Assembly (NCBI RefSeq): GCF_008806595.1
Contig: NZ_VZRB01000013.1
Span: forward strand, 124,001 to 188,000
Length of the DNA stretch: 64,000 nucleotides
Origin: Streptomyces luteolifulvus
Lineage (GTDB): Bacteria; Actinomycetota; Actinomycetes; Streptomycetales; Streptomycetaceae
Reading direction: 5' to 3'
Below the pieces are notes generated by a model. The model saw nothing but the letters and a program-made list of their open reading frames with translations. It searched no databases and was not told the DNA's origin. Positions 1 to 8,788 of this stretch are shown in pieces; position 1 is the first letter of the stretch, and each line of letters begins with the position of its first letter. Both the position numbers and the translations under genes were made by a program.

Positions 1-168
1 TACCCATCCTTCGCATCGGTCTTCGCGCCCCAAGTCTGCCGTACGAATCCGGCACTCCCGGCAGTTGATCGTGCCCGGCGCGGCGAACACGGAACCGCCC
101 GGAGCGGGGTGATGAGCATGAGGACGCATCCGCGCTCCGGATCGCTGCATTCCGTCAGGGCCGGGGGC

Positions 169-1107
169 TCAGTGGCACAGCCGCGCCTCGTGCTCCGCGT
201 GCCCGACCGGCTCCAGCTGGAAGGTGCAGTGCTCCACGTCGAAGTGGTCGCCGAGGCAGCCCTGCAGCTCATGAAGCATCTTCTCGTGACCGATCGCGTT
301 CAGGACGTCGGAGCGGACCACCACATGGGCCGACAGGACCGGCATCCCGGAGGTGATGGTCCAGGCGTGCAGATCGTGGACGTCCTCGACGCCGTCCAGG
401 GCGAGGACATGGGCCCGCACCTCCGCCATGTCGACGTCCTTGGGGGCCGCCTCCAGCAGTACGTCGAGGGTCTCGCGCAGCAGCTTCAAGGTGCGCGGCA
501 CGATCATCAGGCCGATGACCAGGGAGGCGATCGGGTCGGCGGCCTGCCAGCCGGTGGTGAGGATCACCGCCGCCGAGATCAGCACCGCGACCGAGCCCAG
601 CGCGTCCGCGGCGACCTCAAGGAACGCGCCTCGCACGTTCAGGCTGTCCCTCTGGCCGCGCATCAGCAGAGTGAGCGAGACCATGTTCGCGACCAGGCCG
701 ATCGCGCCGAAGACGAGCATCAGCCCGCCCTCGGTGGGTGCCGGCGTCACGAACCGCTGGACCGCCTCGACCAGCACATAGCCGCCGACCCCGAGCAGCA
801 GCAGACAGTTGGCGAGCGCGGCGAGGATCTCGGCGCGGGCCAGGCCGAAGGTGCGGTTCCCGGTCGGCGGCCGGTTCGCGAAGTGGATCGCCAGCAGCGC
901 CATACCCAGGCCCAGGGCGTCCGTCGCCATGTGCGCGGCGTCCGCGACGAGCGCGAGCGAGTCGGCGACCACACCGCCGACGATCTCGACCACCATGACG
1001 CCGAGCGTGATCGACAGCGCGACCCGCAGCCGGCCGCGGTATGCCGCAGCCGCCGTACCGCCGGCCGGTGCGCCGTGCGCATGACCGTGATCGTGCCCTG
1101 CACCCAT
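169..1107 (-). CDS. Cation diffusion facilitator (CDF) family metal transporter
   Basis: This 312-residue membrane protein belongs to the CDF family, which exports divalent metals such as zinc in exchange for protons. The N-terminus is His-rich (HDHGHAHG), as in CzcD/ZitB-type members. Two membrane segments carry the expected metal-site regions, DAAHMATDALG near residue 65 and EVAADALGSVAV near residue 163. A soluble C-terminal domain follows and ends in another His-containing stretch (HAEHEARLCH). The ATG is preceded by AGGAGGG about 9 bases upstream. It lies downstream of the galE-like gene on the same strand, but a hairpin separates the two, so it is probably transcribed on its own. The exact metal cannot be read from sequence. 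Confidence 0.9.
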   Translation of the reverse strand: MGAGHDHGHAHGAPAGGTAAAAYRGRLRVALSITLGVMVVEIVGGVVADSLALVADAAHMATDALGLGMALLAIHFANRPPTGNRTFGLARAEILAALANCLLLLGVGGYVLVEAVQRFVTPAPTEGGLMLVFGAIGLVANMVSLTLLMRGQRDSLNVRGAFLEVAADALGSVAVLISAAVILTTGWQAADPIASLVIGLMIVPRTLKLLRETLDVLLEAAPKDVDMAEVRAHVLALDGVEDVHDLHAWTITSGMPVLSAHVVVRSDVLNAIGHEKMLHELQGCLGDHFDVEHCTFQLEPVGHAEHEARLCH

Positions 1108-1197
1108 GAAAACTGCCCTCCTGTGGTGCGCCCGGGATCACAGTGAACTACGGGTGGGGGGTATTGGGCAACGCGGCACTGAACACCGTTGTCATAT

Positions 1198-1232
1198 GCC
1201 CTGACCTGCGGAAACGATCTGCAGGTCAGGGC
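1198..1232 (-). terminator. Hairpin terminator after the galE-like gene
   Basis: GCCCTGACCTGC and GCAGGTCAGGGC form a perfect 12-bp stem around an 11-base loop, 28 bases beyond the galE stop codon. There is no U-tract, which is common for Streptomyces terminators. It separates the galE-like gene from the CDF gene. Confidence 0.75.
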
Positions 1233-1259
1233 GGGTGCGGGGGAGGGGGAGGCAGCGGC

Positions 1260-2231
1260 TCAGCCGCCGTGGTGCAGCTGCCAGCCCTGCCAGGCCGACT
1301 CGACCATCTCGCGTACGTCGCGCCGGGCACGCCAGCCGAGCTCCTCGGCGGCCCGGGCGGCCGAGGCGACCGCGCGCGGCGCGTCCCCGGGGCGGCGGGC
1401 CTCCACCACGGCCGGACGGCGGTCCCCGGTGACCTCGCCGATCAGGGTGACCATCTCGCGCACCGAGACGCCCTCGCCGCGGCCGATGTTCACCGTCAGG
1501 TCGCCCCGCACCCCGTCCCCGGCCAGCCGCCGGGCCGCCGCCAGATGGGCTTCGGCCAGGTCGGCGACATGGATGTAGTCACGTATGCAGGTGCCGTCCG
1601 GCGTCGGATGGTCGGCCCCGAAGATCCGCGGGGCGTCGTCGCGGGTGAGCCGGTCGAAGACCATCGGCACGATGTTGAACACGCCCGTGTCGGCCAGCTC
1701 CGGCGCCGCCGCGCCCGCCACGTTGAAGTAGCGCAGGCACACGGTCGCGATCCCGTGAGCCCGGCCGGCCGCCCGCACCAGCCACTCCCCGGCGAGCTTG
1801 GTCTCACCGTACGGATTCACCGGGGCACAGGGCGTGTCCTCCGTGATGGGATCCACATCAGGATTGCCGTAGACGGCGGCCGACGAGGAGAAGAGGAACC
1901 GTGTGATCCCGGCCTCGGCGACCGCCTCCAGCAGCGTGCCCAGCCCGCCGACGTTCTCCCTGTAGTAGCGCGTCGGCCCGGCGACGGACTCGGCGACCTG
2001 CTTGCGCGCCGCGAGGTGCACCACACCGGTCACGGTGTGCTCGGCGAAGACCCGTTTGAGCAGGGCGCCGTCGAGCGAGGAGCCGTGCACGAGCGGGATG
2101 TGTGCCGGCAGCCTCGCGGGGACTCCCGCCGACAGGTCGTCCAGCACGAGCGCCTGCTCCCCGGCGTCGGTCATGGCCCGCGCCACATGGGCCCCGATGT
2201 ACCCGGCACCGCCGGTGATCAGCCACGTCAT
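1260..2231 (-). CDS. galE: UDP-glucose 4-epimerase / NAD-dependent sugar epimerase
   Basis: This 323-residue protein is an extended short-chain dehydrogenase that interconverts UDP-glucose and UDP-galactose, or closely related sugar nucleotides. The N-terminus carries the NAD-binding GGAGYIGAH motif. The catalytic serine lies in FSSSAAVYG and the Tyr-Lys pair in NPYGETKLAGEW. Length and motifs are standard for GalE. It is divergent from the cell-surface polymer operon starting at 2509, to which it could supply UDP-sugars. Substrate preference (UDP-Glc or UDP-GlcNAc/Xyl) is not resolved. Confidence 0.88.
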   Translation of the reverse strand: MTWLITGGAGYIGAHVARAMTDAGEQALVLDDLSAGVPARLPAHIPLVHGSSLDGALLKRVFAEHTVTGVVHLAARKQVAESVAGPTRYYRENVGGLGTLLEAVAEAGITRFLFSSSAAVYGNPDVDPITEDTPCAPVNPYGETKLAGEWLVRAAGRAHGIATVCLRYFNVAGAAAPELADTGVFNIVPMVFDRLTRDDAPRIFGADHPTPDGTCIRDYIHVADLAEAHLAAARRLAGDGVRGDLTVNIGRGEGVSVREMVTLIGEVTGDRRPAVVEARRPGDAPRAVASAARAAEELGWRARRDVREMVESAWQGWQLHHGG

Positions 2232-2508
2232 GACCGCTCACCCTATGCCGCTCGGGCGGGGCGCGACGCGCTGTCCGGGATGCCCCTTCTGTGCGTGCGG
2301 TTTGTGGGCCGGGCCCGGGATCCCCGATGATGATCGCGGCAAAGACCTGTTCAAACCACGTCGATCGGGACGTGAAACGGGCGGTGAACGCGGGCTTCCG
2401 GGCATCCGATAGCCTCTGCCGACATGCCGCCCGGGTGCCGCAGGCAAGGCGCCCCATCATGCACACGCGACCGGCGCGGAGGCGTCGGCACCCAGGGAGT
2501 GAGTTCGG

Positions 2509-4317
2509 TTGTCGACCGCCATCCTCACCGGTCAGCCGGTCCCCGGATCGTCGATCGAGGGCGATCTGCGGTCCCTCGGCTTCGATGTGCGCGTCGCCGC
2601 CGACGCCGCCGACGCCGAGACGCTTCTCGCCGGGGTACCCGCGGACCAGCGGGTCGCTGTGATCGACGCCCGCTTCGTGGGCCACCTGCACGCCTTGCGT
2701 CTCGGCCTGACCGACCCCCGCTTCCCGCTCGCCGCGGTGCCGGGCGCGATGACGGCCCAGCCCGGGGGCAGGCAGGCCCTGACCCGTGCGCTGGCCCGGG
2801 AGAACTCGGCCGGCGGCGGTACGGCCGTCGCCGTCGACAGCCTCCCCGACCGGATCGTCACCGCCCTGGACGCCGACGGCGCCGGCGTGCACCGTCCCGA
2901 GCTGGGCAGCCTGGTCGCCGCCGTCCCCGCCGACCCGCAGACCCGCAACGAGGCACGGCAGGCCGTCGCCGCCGTCGACGACGAGGCGATACGCCTCAAG
3001 TCGGCCGTCAAGGCCCGCGACGGGTTCTTCACCACGTTCTTCATCAGCCCGTACTCCCGCTACATCGCCCGCTGGTGCGCCCGCCGCGGACTGACCCCCA
3101 ACCAGGTCACCACCGCGTCGCTGCTCACCGCGCTGATCGCGGCGGGCTGCGCGGCCACCGGCACCCGCGGCGGCTTTGTGGCGGCCGGTGTCCTGCTGAT
3201 CGCCTCCTTCGTCCTGGACTGCACGGACGGACAGCTCGCCCGCTACTCCCTGCAGTACTCGACCTTGGGTGCCTGGCTGGACGCCACCTTCGACCGGGCC
3301 AAGGAGTACGCCTTCTACGCGGGCCTCGCCCTGGGAGCCGCCCGGGGCGGCGACGACGTATGGGCCCTCGCGCTCGGCGCGATGATCCTGCAGACGTGCC
3401 GGCATGTCGTGGACTTCTCCTTCAACGAGGCGAACCACGACGCGACCGCCAACACCAGCCCGACCGCCGCCCTCTCCGACAAGCTCGACAGCGTCGGCTG
3501 GACGGTCTGGGTCCGCCGCATGATCGTCCTGCCGATCGGTGAACGCTGGGCGATGATCGCCGTCCTGACGGCGGTCACCACCCCCCGCATCACCTTCTAC
3601 GCGCTGCTCATCGGCTGCGCCTTCGCGGCGACGTACACCGCGGCGGGCCGCGTACTGCGGTCGCTGACCCGGAAGGCGAGCCGCACGGACCGGGCGGCAC
3701 AGGCGCTGGCGGATCTCGCGGACAACGGCCCGCTCGCCGGGTTCGTGGCGAAGCGGCGCAGTCCGAACACCCGCTTCTACCCGAGCTCCCCGCTGCTGCT
3801 GGCCGTGATCGGCGCTGCGATCCTCGCCTCGGCCGTCCCCTCCGGCGAGCCCTGGGCGGCGGTCGCGGGCGCGGCCGTCTACGTCGTCTGCTCGGGGCTG
3901 GCCCTGTCCCAGCCCCTCAAGGGCGCCCTCGACTGGCTGGTCCCGCCGCTGTTCCGCGCCGCCGAGTACGGCACCGTCCTGGTGCTGGCGGCCCACGCGG
4001 ACGTGAACGGAGCCCTTCCTGCGGCTTTCGGACTGGTGGCGGCCGTCGCCTACCATCACTACGACACGGTGTACCGCATCCGCGGCAACGCCGGAGCGCC
4101 TCCGGCCTGGCTGGTGCGCGCCATCGGGGGGCAGGAGGGGCGGACGCTGCTCGTCACCGTCCTTGCCGCGGTGCTCACCGCCTCGCAGTTCACGGTCGCG
4201 CTCACGGTCCTCGCCGTGGCCGTCGCCCTCGTGGTGCTCGTCGAGAGCATCCGCTTCTGGGTGGCCTCTCATCTGAGGGGTGCGCCCGCCGTACACGATG
4301 AAGGAGAACCCGCATGA
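2509..4317 (+). CDS. CDP-alcohol phosphatidyltransferase with N-terminal extension (DUF5941-type)
   Basis: This 602-residue protein opens the surface-polymer operon. The TTG start follows a GGGAGTGAG ribosome site. Residues 1-165 form a soluble region with no recognised catalytic motif. A membrane CDP-alcohol phosphotransferase domain follows, with the complete signature D237-x2-DG-x2-AR-x8-G-x3-D-x3-D. This enzyme class joins a CDP-activated alcohol to a second alcohol with release of CMP. Further hydrophobic segments fill residues 420-600, the part I tentatively assign to DUF5941 from memory. The stop codon overlaps the ATG of the nucleotidyltransferase that probably makes its CDP-activated substrate. 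The substrate itself is unknown. Confidence 0.8.
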   Translation: MSTAILTGQPVPGSSIEGDLRSLGFDVRVAADAADAETLLAGVPADQRVAVIDARFVGHLHALRLGLTDPRFPLAAVPGAMTAQPGGRQALTRALARENSAGGGTAVAVDSLPDRIVTALDADGAGVHRPELGSLVAAVPADPQTRNEARQAVAAVDDEAIRLKSAVKARDGFFTTFFISPYSRYIARWCARRGLTPNQVTTASLLTALIAAGCAATGTRGGFVAAGVLLIASFVLDCTDGQLARYSLQYSTLGAWLDATFDRAKEYAFYAGLALGAARGGDDVWALALGAMILQTCRHVVDFSFNEANHDATANTSPTAALSDKLDSVGWTVWVRRMIVLPIGERWAMIAVLTAVTTPRITFYALLIGCAFAATYTAAGRVLRSLTRKASRTDRAAQALADLADNGPLAGFVAKRRSPNTRFYPSSPLLLAVIGAAILASAVPSGEPWAAVAGAAVYVVCSGLALSQPLKGALDWLVPPLFRAAEYGTVLVLAAHADVNGALPAAFGLVAAVAYHHYDTVYRIRGNAGAPPAWLVRAIGGQEGRTLLVTVLAAVLTASQFTVALTVLAVAVALVVLVESIRFWVASHLRGAPAVHDEGEPA

Positions 4318-5066
4318 TCGGCCTCGTGCTGGCGGCCGGCGCCGGACGGCGTCTGCGCCCCTACACCGACAGCCTGCCCAAGGCGCTGGTGCCGGTGGGG
4401 CCCGCGGGCATAGAGGACAGCATCACGGTGCTCGACCTCACCCTCGGCAACTTCGCCGAGATCGGGCTGACCGAGGTCGCGGTCATCGTCGGCTACCGCA
4501 AGGAGGCCGTGTACGAGCGCAAGGCGGCGCTGGAGGCGAAGTACGGCCTCAAGCTCACCCTCATCGACAACGACAAGGCCGAGGAGTGGAACAACGCTTA
4601 CTCCTTGTGGTGCGGCCGTGACGCCCTCAAGGACGGGGTGATCCTCGCCAACGGCGACACCGTCCACCCGGTCTCCGTCGAGAAGACGCTGCTCGCCGCC
4701 CGCGGCGACGGCAAGAAGATCATCCTCGCCCTCGACACCGTGAAGTCCCTCGCGGACGAGGAGATGAAGGTCGTCGTCGACCCCGGGAAGGGCATGACGA
4801 AGATCACCAAGCTGATGGACCCGTCCGAGGCCACCGGCGAGTACATCGGCGTCACCCTCATCGAGGGCGACGCCGCCCCCGAACTGGCCGACGCGCTCAA
4901 GACCGTGTGGGAGACCGACCCGCAGCAGTTCTACGAGCACGGCTACCAGGAACTCGTCAACCGCGGCTTCCGTATCGACGTGGCGCCGATCGGCGACGTC
5001 AAGTGGGTCGAGATCGACAACCATGACGATCTCGCCAAGGGACGGGAGATCGCGTGCCGGTACTGA
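4314..5066 (+). CDS. Sugar/polyol-phosphate nucleotidyltransferase
   Basis: This 250-residue protein belongs to the NTP_transferase family. Its signature VLAAGAGRRLRPYTDSLPK at residues 5-23 binds the nucleotide triphosphate. The size and the short C-terminus resemble phosphocholine or inositol-phosphate cytidylyltransferases more than glucose-1-phosphate enzymes. It starts inside the stop of the upstream CDP-alcohol transferase gene (ATGA overlap) and its end overlaps the dehydrogenase gene. Activation of a polyol phosphate to a CDP-alcohol for the flanking transferases is the simplest role; that is inferred from context. Confidence 0.8.
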   Translation: MIGLVLAAGAGRRLRPYTDSLPKALVPVGPAGIEDSITVLDLTLGNFAEIGLTEVAVIVGYRKEAVYERKAALEAKYGLKLTLIDNDKAEEWNNAYSLWCGRDALKDGVILANGDTVHPVSVEKTLLAARGDGKKIILALDTVKSLADEEMKVVVDPGKGMTKITKLMDPSEATGEYIGVTLIEGDAAPELADALKTVWETDPQQFYEHGYQELVNRGFRIDVAPIGDVKWVEIDNHDDLAKGREIACRY

Positions 5067-6115
5067 CGCGGCTGATTCCCTCGCCGGTCGTCGTGGACAT
5101 CCGCCCGGGTGCCCTGGACGACCTGGCCTCCGTGCTCGCCGACGAGCGCGTCTCGCACTCCGGCAAGCTCGCCGTCGCCGTGAGCGGCGGCTCGGGGGCA
5201 AGGCTGCGCGAGCGGCTCGCCCCCTCGCTGCCCGGCGCCGGCTGGTACGAGGTCGGCGGCGGCACCCTCGACGACGCGATCCGGCTGGCCGGCGACATAA
5301 AGGCCGGCCGCTACGACGCCGTCGTGGGCCTCGGCGGCGGCAAGATCATCGACTGCGCCAAGTTCGCCGCGGCCCGCGTCGGCCTTCCGCTGGTCGCCGT
5401 ACCGACGAACCTCGCGCACGACGGCCTGTGCTCGCCGGTCGCCACCCTCGACAACGACGCGGGGCGCGGCTCGTACGGCGTGCCGAACCCGATCGCCGTC
5501 GTCATCGACCTCGACGTCATCCGCGAGGCGCCGGTGCGCTTCGTGCGCGCGGGCATCGGCGACGCCGTCTCCAACATCTCCGCGATCGCGGACTGGGAGC
5601 TCGCCCACCGCGTCAAGGGCGAGAAGATCGACGGGCTCGCCGCGGCGATGGCCCGCCAGGCCGGCGAGGCCGTGCTGCGCCACCCCGGCGGGATCGGGGA
5701 CAACGACTTCCTCCAGGTGCTCGCCGAGGCGCTGGTCCTCAGCGGTATCGCCATGTCGGTGTCGGGCGACTCACGGCCCTCCTCCGGCGCCTGCCACGAG
5801 ATCAACCACGCCTTCGACCTGCTGTACCCCAAGCGCGCCGCAGCCCACGGCGAGCAGTGCGGCCTCGGCGCGGCCTTCGCGATGTATCTGCGCGGGGCGC
5901 ACGAGGAGTCGGCGTACATGGCCGAGGTGCTGCGCCGGCACGGACTGCCGGTGCTGCCGGAGGAGATCGGCTTCACGCACGACGAGTTCGTCCGGGTCGT
6001 GGAGTTCGCCCCGCAGACCCGGCCCGGCCGCTACACGATCCTGGAACACCTCGACCTCAAGACCGAACAGATCAAGGACATCTACGCCGACTATGTCAAG
6101 GCCATCAGTAGCTGA
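5054..6115 (+). CDS. Iron-containing alcohol dehydrogenase family, glycerol-1-phosphate dehydrogenase-like
   Basis: This 353-residue protein resembles NAD(P)-dependent glycerol-1-phosphate dehydrogenase (AraM/EgsA). The dinucleotide-binding segment is GLGGGKIIDCAKFAAAR. Metal-ligand histidines are visible in GACHEINHAFDLL and AAHGEQCGLG. The family reduces dihydroxyacetone phosphate or a related keto-phosphate. It overlaps both neighbours, so it is translationally coupled to the nucleotidyltransferase and to the second CDP-alcohol transferase. The polyol phosphate it makes is likely the one activated and polymerised by this operon, though the precise product cannot be deduced. Confidence 0.8.
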   Translation: MPVLTRLIPSPVVVDIRPGALDDLASVLADERVSHSGKLAVAVSGGSGARLRERLAPSLPGAGWYEVGGGTLDDAIRLAGDIKAGRYDAVVGLGGGKIIDCAKFAAARVGLPLVAVPTNLAHDGLCSPVATLDNDAGRGSYGVPNPIAVVIDLDVIREAPVRFVRAGIGDAVSNISAIADWELAHRVKGEKIDGLAAAMARQAGEAVLRHPGGIGDNDFLQVLAEALVLSGIAMSVSGDSRPSSGACHEINHAFDLLYPKRAAAHGEQCGLGAAFAMYLRGAHEESAYMAEVLRRHGLPVLPEEIGFTHDEFVRVVEFAPQTRPGRYTILEHLDLKTEQIKDIYADYVKAISS

Positions 6116-6872
6116 ACTCCGACCGGTCGTCCACCCCCCGGGGGTGAAGGACCGGCGCAGCGGTGAGCACTGGATGGGACGCCTCTATATGCGCGAGGTG
6201 TCCCTGCGGGTCGACCGCTACCTGGTGAACACCAGGGTCACACCCAACCAGCTCACGTACCTGATGACCGTCTGCGGCGTCCTCGCGGCCCCGGCCCTGC
6301 TGGTGCCGGGGGTCGCGGGCGCCGTGCTCGGTGTGCTGATGGTCCAGCTCTACCTCCTGCTCGACTGTGTCGACGGCGAGATCGCGCGCTGGAAGCAGCA
6401 GTACTCGCTCAGCGGGGTGTACCTCGACCGCGTCGGCGCCTATCTGACCGACGCGGCGGTGCTCGTCGGCTTCGGTCTGCGCGCCGCCGACCTGTGGGGC
6501 AGCGGCCGTATCGACTGGCTCTGGGCCTTCCTCGGCACCCTGGCCGCGCTGGGCGCGATCCTGATCAAGGCCGAGACCGACCTCGTCGGCGTCGCCCGGC
6601 ACCAGGGCGGGATGCCGCCGGTCAAGGAGGCGGCGTCCGAGCCGCGCTCGTCCGGCATGGCGCTGGCCCGCAGGGCGGCCGCCGCGCTGAAGTTCCACCG
6701 GCTGGTGCTCGGGATCGAGGCCTCCCTGCTGATCCTCGTCCTGGCCGTCCTGGACCAGATGCGGGGCGACCTGTTCTTCACCCGGCTCGGCGTCGCGGTG
6801 CTGGCGGGCATCGCGCTCCTGCAGACCGTCCTCCACCTCGTCTCCATCCTTGCGTCCAGCAGGCTGAGGTGA
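6093..6872 (+). CDS. CDP-alcohol phosphatidyltransferase with an altered active-site motif
   Basis: This 259-residue membrane protein has several hydrophobic segments and the CDP-alcohol phosphotransferase signature D91-CVD-G-EI-AR-x8-G-VYL-D112. The fourth Asp of the family motif, expected at residue 116, is Ala here (DRVGA). That residue acts as the general base in characterised members, and the larger paralogue at 2509-4317 keeps it. The protein may use a neighbouring residue or may have become a partner subunit. It overlaps the end of the dehydrogenase gene by 23 bases and the start of the glycosyltransferase gene. Confidence 0.8.
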   Translation: MSRPSVAELRPVVHPPGVKDRRSGEHWMGRLYMREVSLRVDRYLVNTRVTPNQLTYLMTVCGVLAAPALLVPGVAGAVLGVLMVQLYLLLDCVDGEIARWKQQYSLSGVYLDRVGAYLTDAAVLVGFGLRAADLWGSGRIDWLWAFLGTLAALGAILIKAETDLVGVARHQGGMPPVKEAASEPRSSGMALARRAAAALKFHRLVLGIEASLLILVLAVLDQMRGDLFFTRLGVAVLAGIALLQTVLHLVSILASSRLR

Positions 6873-7762
6873 GCGACGTGGCTTCCTCGCTCAAGGCCGG
6901 CGCCGTCATCATCACGATGGGCAACCGCCCCGACGAGCTGCGCGCGCTGCTCGACTCGATCGCCAAGCAGGACGGTGACGCCGTCGAGGTCGTCGTCGTC
7001 GGGAACGGCTCGCCCGTCCCCGACGTCCCCGAGGGCATACGGACCCTGGAGCTCCCCGAGAACCTCGGCATCCCGGGCGGCCGCAACGTGGGCATCGAGG
7101 CCTTCGGCCCCGGCGGCCGTGACGTGGACCTCCTGCTCTTCCTGGACGACGACGGCCTCCTCGCGCACCACGACACCGCCCAGCTGTGCCGCGAGGCCTT
7201 CGAGGCCGACCCGGAACTCGGCATCATCAGCTTCCGCATCGCCGACCCGGACACCGGCGTCACCCAGCGCCGTCACGTCCCGCGGCTGCGTGCCTCCGAC
7301 CCGATGCGCTCCTCCCGGGTCACCACCTTCCTCGGTGGCGCCAACGCCGTCCGTACGAAGGTCTTCGCCGAGGTCGGCGGACTTCCTGACGAGTTCTTCT
7401 ACGCACACGAGGAGACCGACCTCGCGTGGCGGGCCCTCGACGCGGGCTGGATGATCGACTACCGGTCCGAGATGGTGCTGTACCACCCGACGACCGCGCC
7501 CTCCCGGCACGCGGTCTACCACCGCATGGTCGCCCGCAACCGCGTCTGGCTCGCCCGCCGCAACCTCCCTGTCCCCCTGATCCCGGTCTACCTGGGCGTC
7601 TGGCTGCTGCTGACCCTGCTGCGCCGCCCCTCGCGCTCCGCACTGAAGGCGTGGTTCGGCGGATTCCGGGAAGGCTGGACCACGTCGTGCGGGCCGCGCC
7701 GGCCCATGAAGTGGCGTACGGTGTGGCGCCTGACGCGACTGGGCCGGCCCCCCGTCATCTGA
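6869..7762 (+). CDS. Glycosyltransferase family 2
   Basis: This 297-residue GT-A-fold glycosyltransferase carries GAVIITMGNRPDELRALL near the N-terminus, the NLGIPGGRNVGI region near residue 65, and the metal-binding acidic motif FLDDDG near residue 93. A C-terminal hydrophobic stretch (VYLGVWLLLTLLRR) may anchor it to the membrane. I chose the GTG at 6869 because it overlaps the upstream stop (GTGA), as elsewhere in this operon; a GTG at 6878 is an alternative. It probably adds a sugar to the polymer that the following ABC transporter exports. Confidence 0.85.
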   Translation: MSDVASSLKAGAVIITMGNRPDELRALLDSIAKQDGDAVEVVVVGNGSPVPDVPEGIRTLELPENLGIPGGRNVGIEAFGPGGRDVDLLLFLDDDGLLAHHDTAQLCREAFEADPELGIISFRIADPDTGVTQRRHVPRLRASDPMRSSRVTTFLGGANAVRTKVFAEVGGLPDEFFYAHEETDLAWRALDAGWMIDYRSEMVLYHPTTAPSRHAVYHRMVARNRVWLARRNLPVPLIPVYLGVWLLLTLLRRPSRSALKAWFGGFREGWTTSCGPRRPMKWRTVWRLTRLGRPPVI

Positions 7763-7858
7763 CAAGCTCGTTCCGGAGAGCAACGGGGCCGTACCGAGCC
7801 CCCAGGCTCATGCCAGGCCAACCCGGGCTGCGCATCTCGAAGACGAAAGTTTCCACCA

Positions 7859-8788
7859 GTGAGTGAGACAACGCACGACGGCAGGGTCGCGGTGAGCGTG
7901 CCCGCGTCGCCCGACGAGGGCCTCACGGCGGCACAGCTCGCCGACAAGTACGGGCTGACCGTGAGCGGCGCCCGGCCTTCACTCGTCGAGTACGTCCGTC
8001 AGCTCTGGGACCGGCGTCACTTCATCCTCGCCTTCTCGCGGGCGAAGCTGACCGCCCAGTACAGCCAGGCGAAGCTCGGCCAGCTGTGGCAGGTGGCCAC
8101 GCCGCTGCTGAACGCGACCGTGTACTTCTTCATCTTCGGCGTCATCCTGAACGCCAGCCGCGGCATGCCGAAGGAGGTGTACATCCCCTTCCTGGTCACG
8201 GGCGTGTTCGTGTTCACCTTCACGCAGAGCTCGGTGATGGCCGGTGTACGCGCGATCTCCGGCAACCTCGGTCTGGTCCGCGCCCTGCACTTCCCGCGCG
8301 CCTCGCTGCCGGTCTCGTTCGCGATGCAGCAGCTCCAGCAGCTGCTGGCCTCGATGATCGTGCTGTTCGCCGTGGTGATCGGCTTCGGCAGCTACCCCAG
8401 CCTGTCCTGGCTGCTGATCCTTCCCACCCTCGGCCTGCAGTTCCTCTTCAACACCGGCCTCGCGCTGATCATGGCCCGGGCCGGCGCGAAGACCCCGGAC
8501 CTGGCGCAGCTCATGCCGTTCGTCATGCGGACGTGGATGTACGCGTCCGGTGTGATGTTCTCCATCCCGATCATGCTCGCCGACAAGCCGCAGTGGGTGG
8601 CGGACGTCCTCCAGTGGAATCCCGCGGCGATCTACATGGACCTGATGCGCTTCGCCCTGATCGACGGCTACGGCTCCGAGAACCTGCCGGACCACGTGTG
8701 GGCGGTCGCGGTCGGCTGGGCCGTCCTGTTCGCGGTCGGCGGCTTCGTGTACTTCTGGAAGGCGGAGGAGAGGTACGGCCGTGGCTGA
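7859..8788 (+). CDS. ABC-2 type polysaccharide/teichoic-acid export permease
   Basis: This 309-residue protein has about six membrane segments after a cytoplasmic N-terminus, including the amphipathic YSQAKLGQLWQVATPLLNA region typical of TagG/Wzm permeases. Such permeases move lipid-linked polysaccharide or teichoic acid across the membrane with a dedicated ATPase, here encoded by the next gene, which it overlaps by 8 bases. It begins with GTG 96 bases after the glycosyltransferase gene; that gap could hold an internal promoter, but none is obvious. Confidence 0.88.
   Translation: MSETTHDGRVAVSVPASPDEGLTAAQLADKYGLTVSGARPSLVEYVRQLWDRRHFILAFSRAKLTAQYSQAKLGQLWQVATPLLNATVYFFIFGVILNASRGMPKEVYIPFLVTGVFVFTFTQSSVMAGVRAISGNLGLVRALHFPRASLPVSFAMQQLQQLLASMIVLFAVVIGFGSYPSLSWLLILPTLGLQFLFNTGLALIMARAGAKTPDLAQLMPFVMRTWMYASGVMFSIPIMLADKPQWVADVLQWNPAAIYMDLMRFALIDGYGSENLPDHVWAVAVGWAVLFAVGGFVYFWKAEERYGRG

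Noticed and set aside
1..168. Left edge of the window
   Set aside because: No ORF with coding character or RNA structure could be supported; it lies downstream of the CDF gene.
1143..2330. Long open frame antisense to the galE-like gene
   Set aside because: It mirrors galE in the GC-rich shadow frame, has no motif and a composition typical of shadow ORFs (Arg/Gly/His/Pro-rich).
2357..2374. CACGTC-GATCGG-GACGTG inverted repeat in the galE/operon divergent region
   Set aside because: Arms of only six bases in GC-rich DNA and no linked regulator; too weak to list as an operator.
1858..4296. 812-codon minus-strand frame across the CDP-alcohol transferase gene
   Set aside because: The plus-strand frame carries the full family signature; the antisense product is low-complexity and without motifs.
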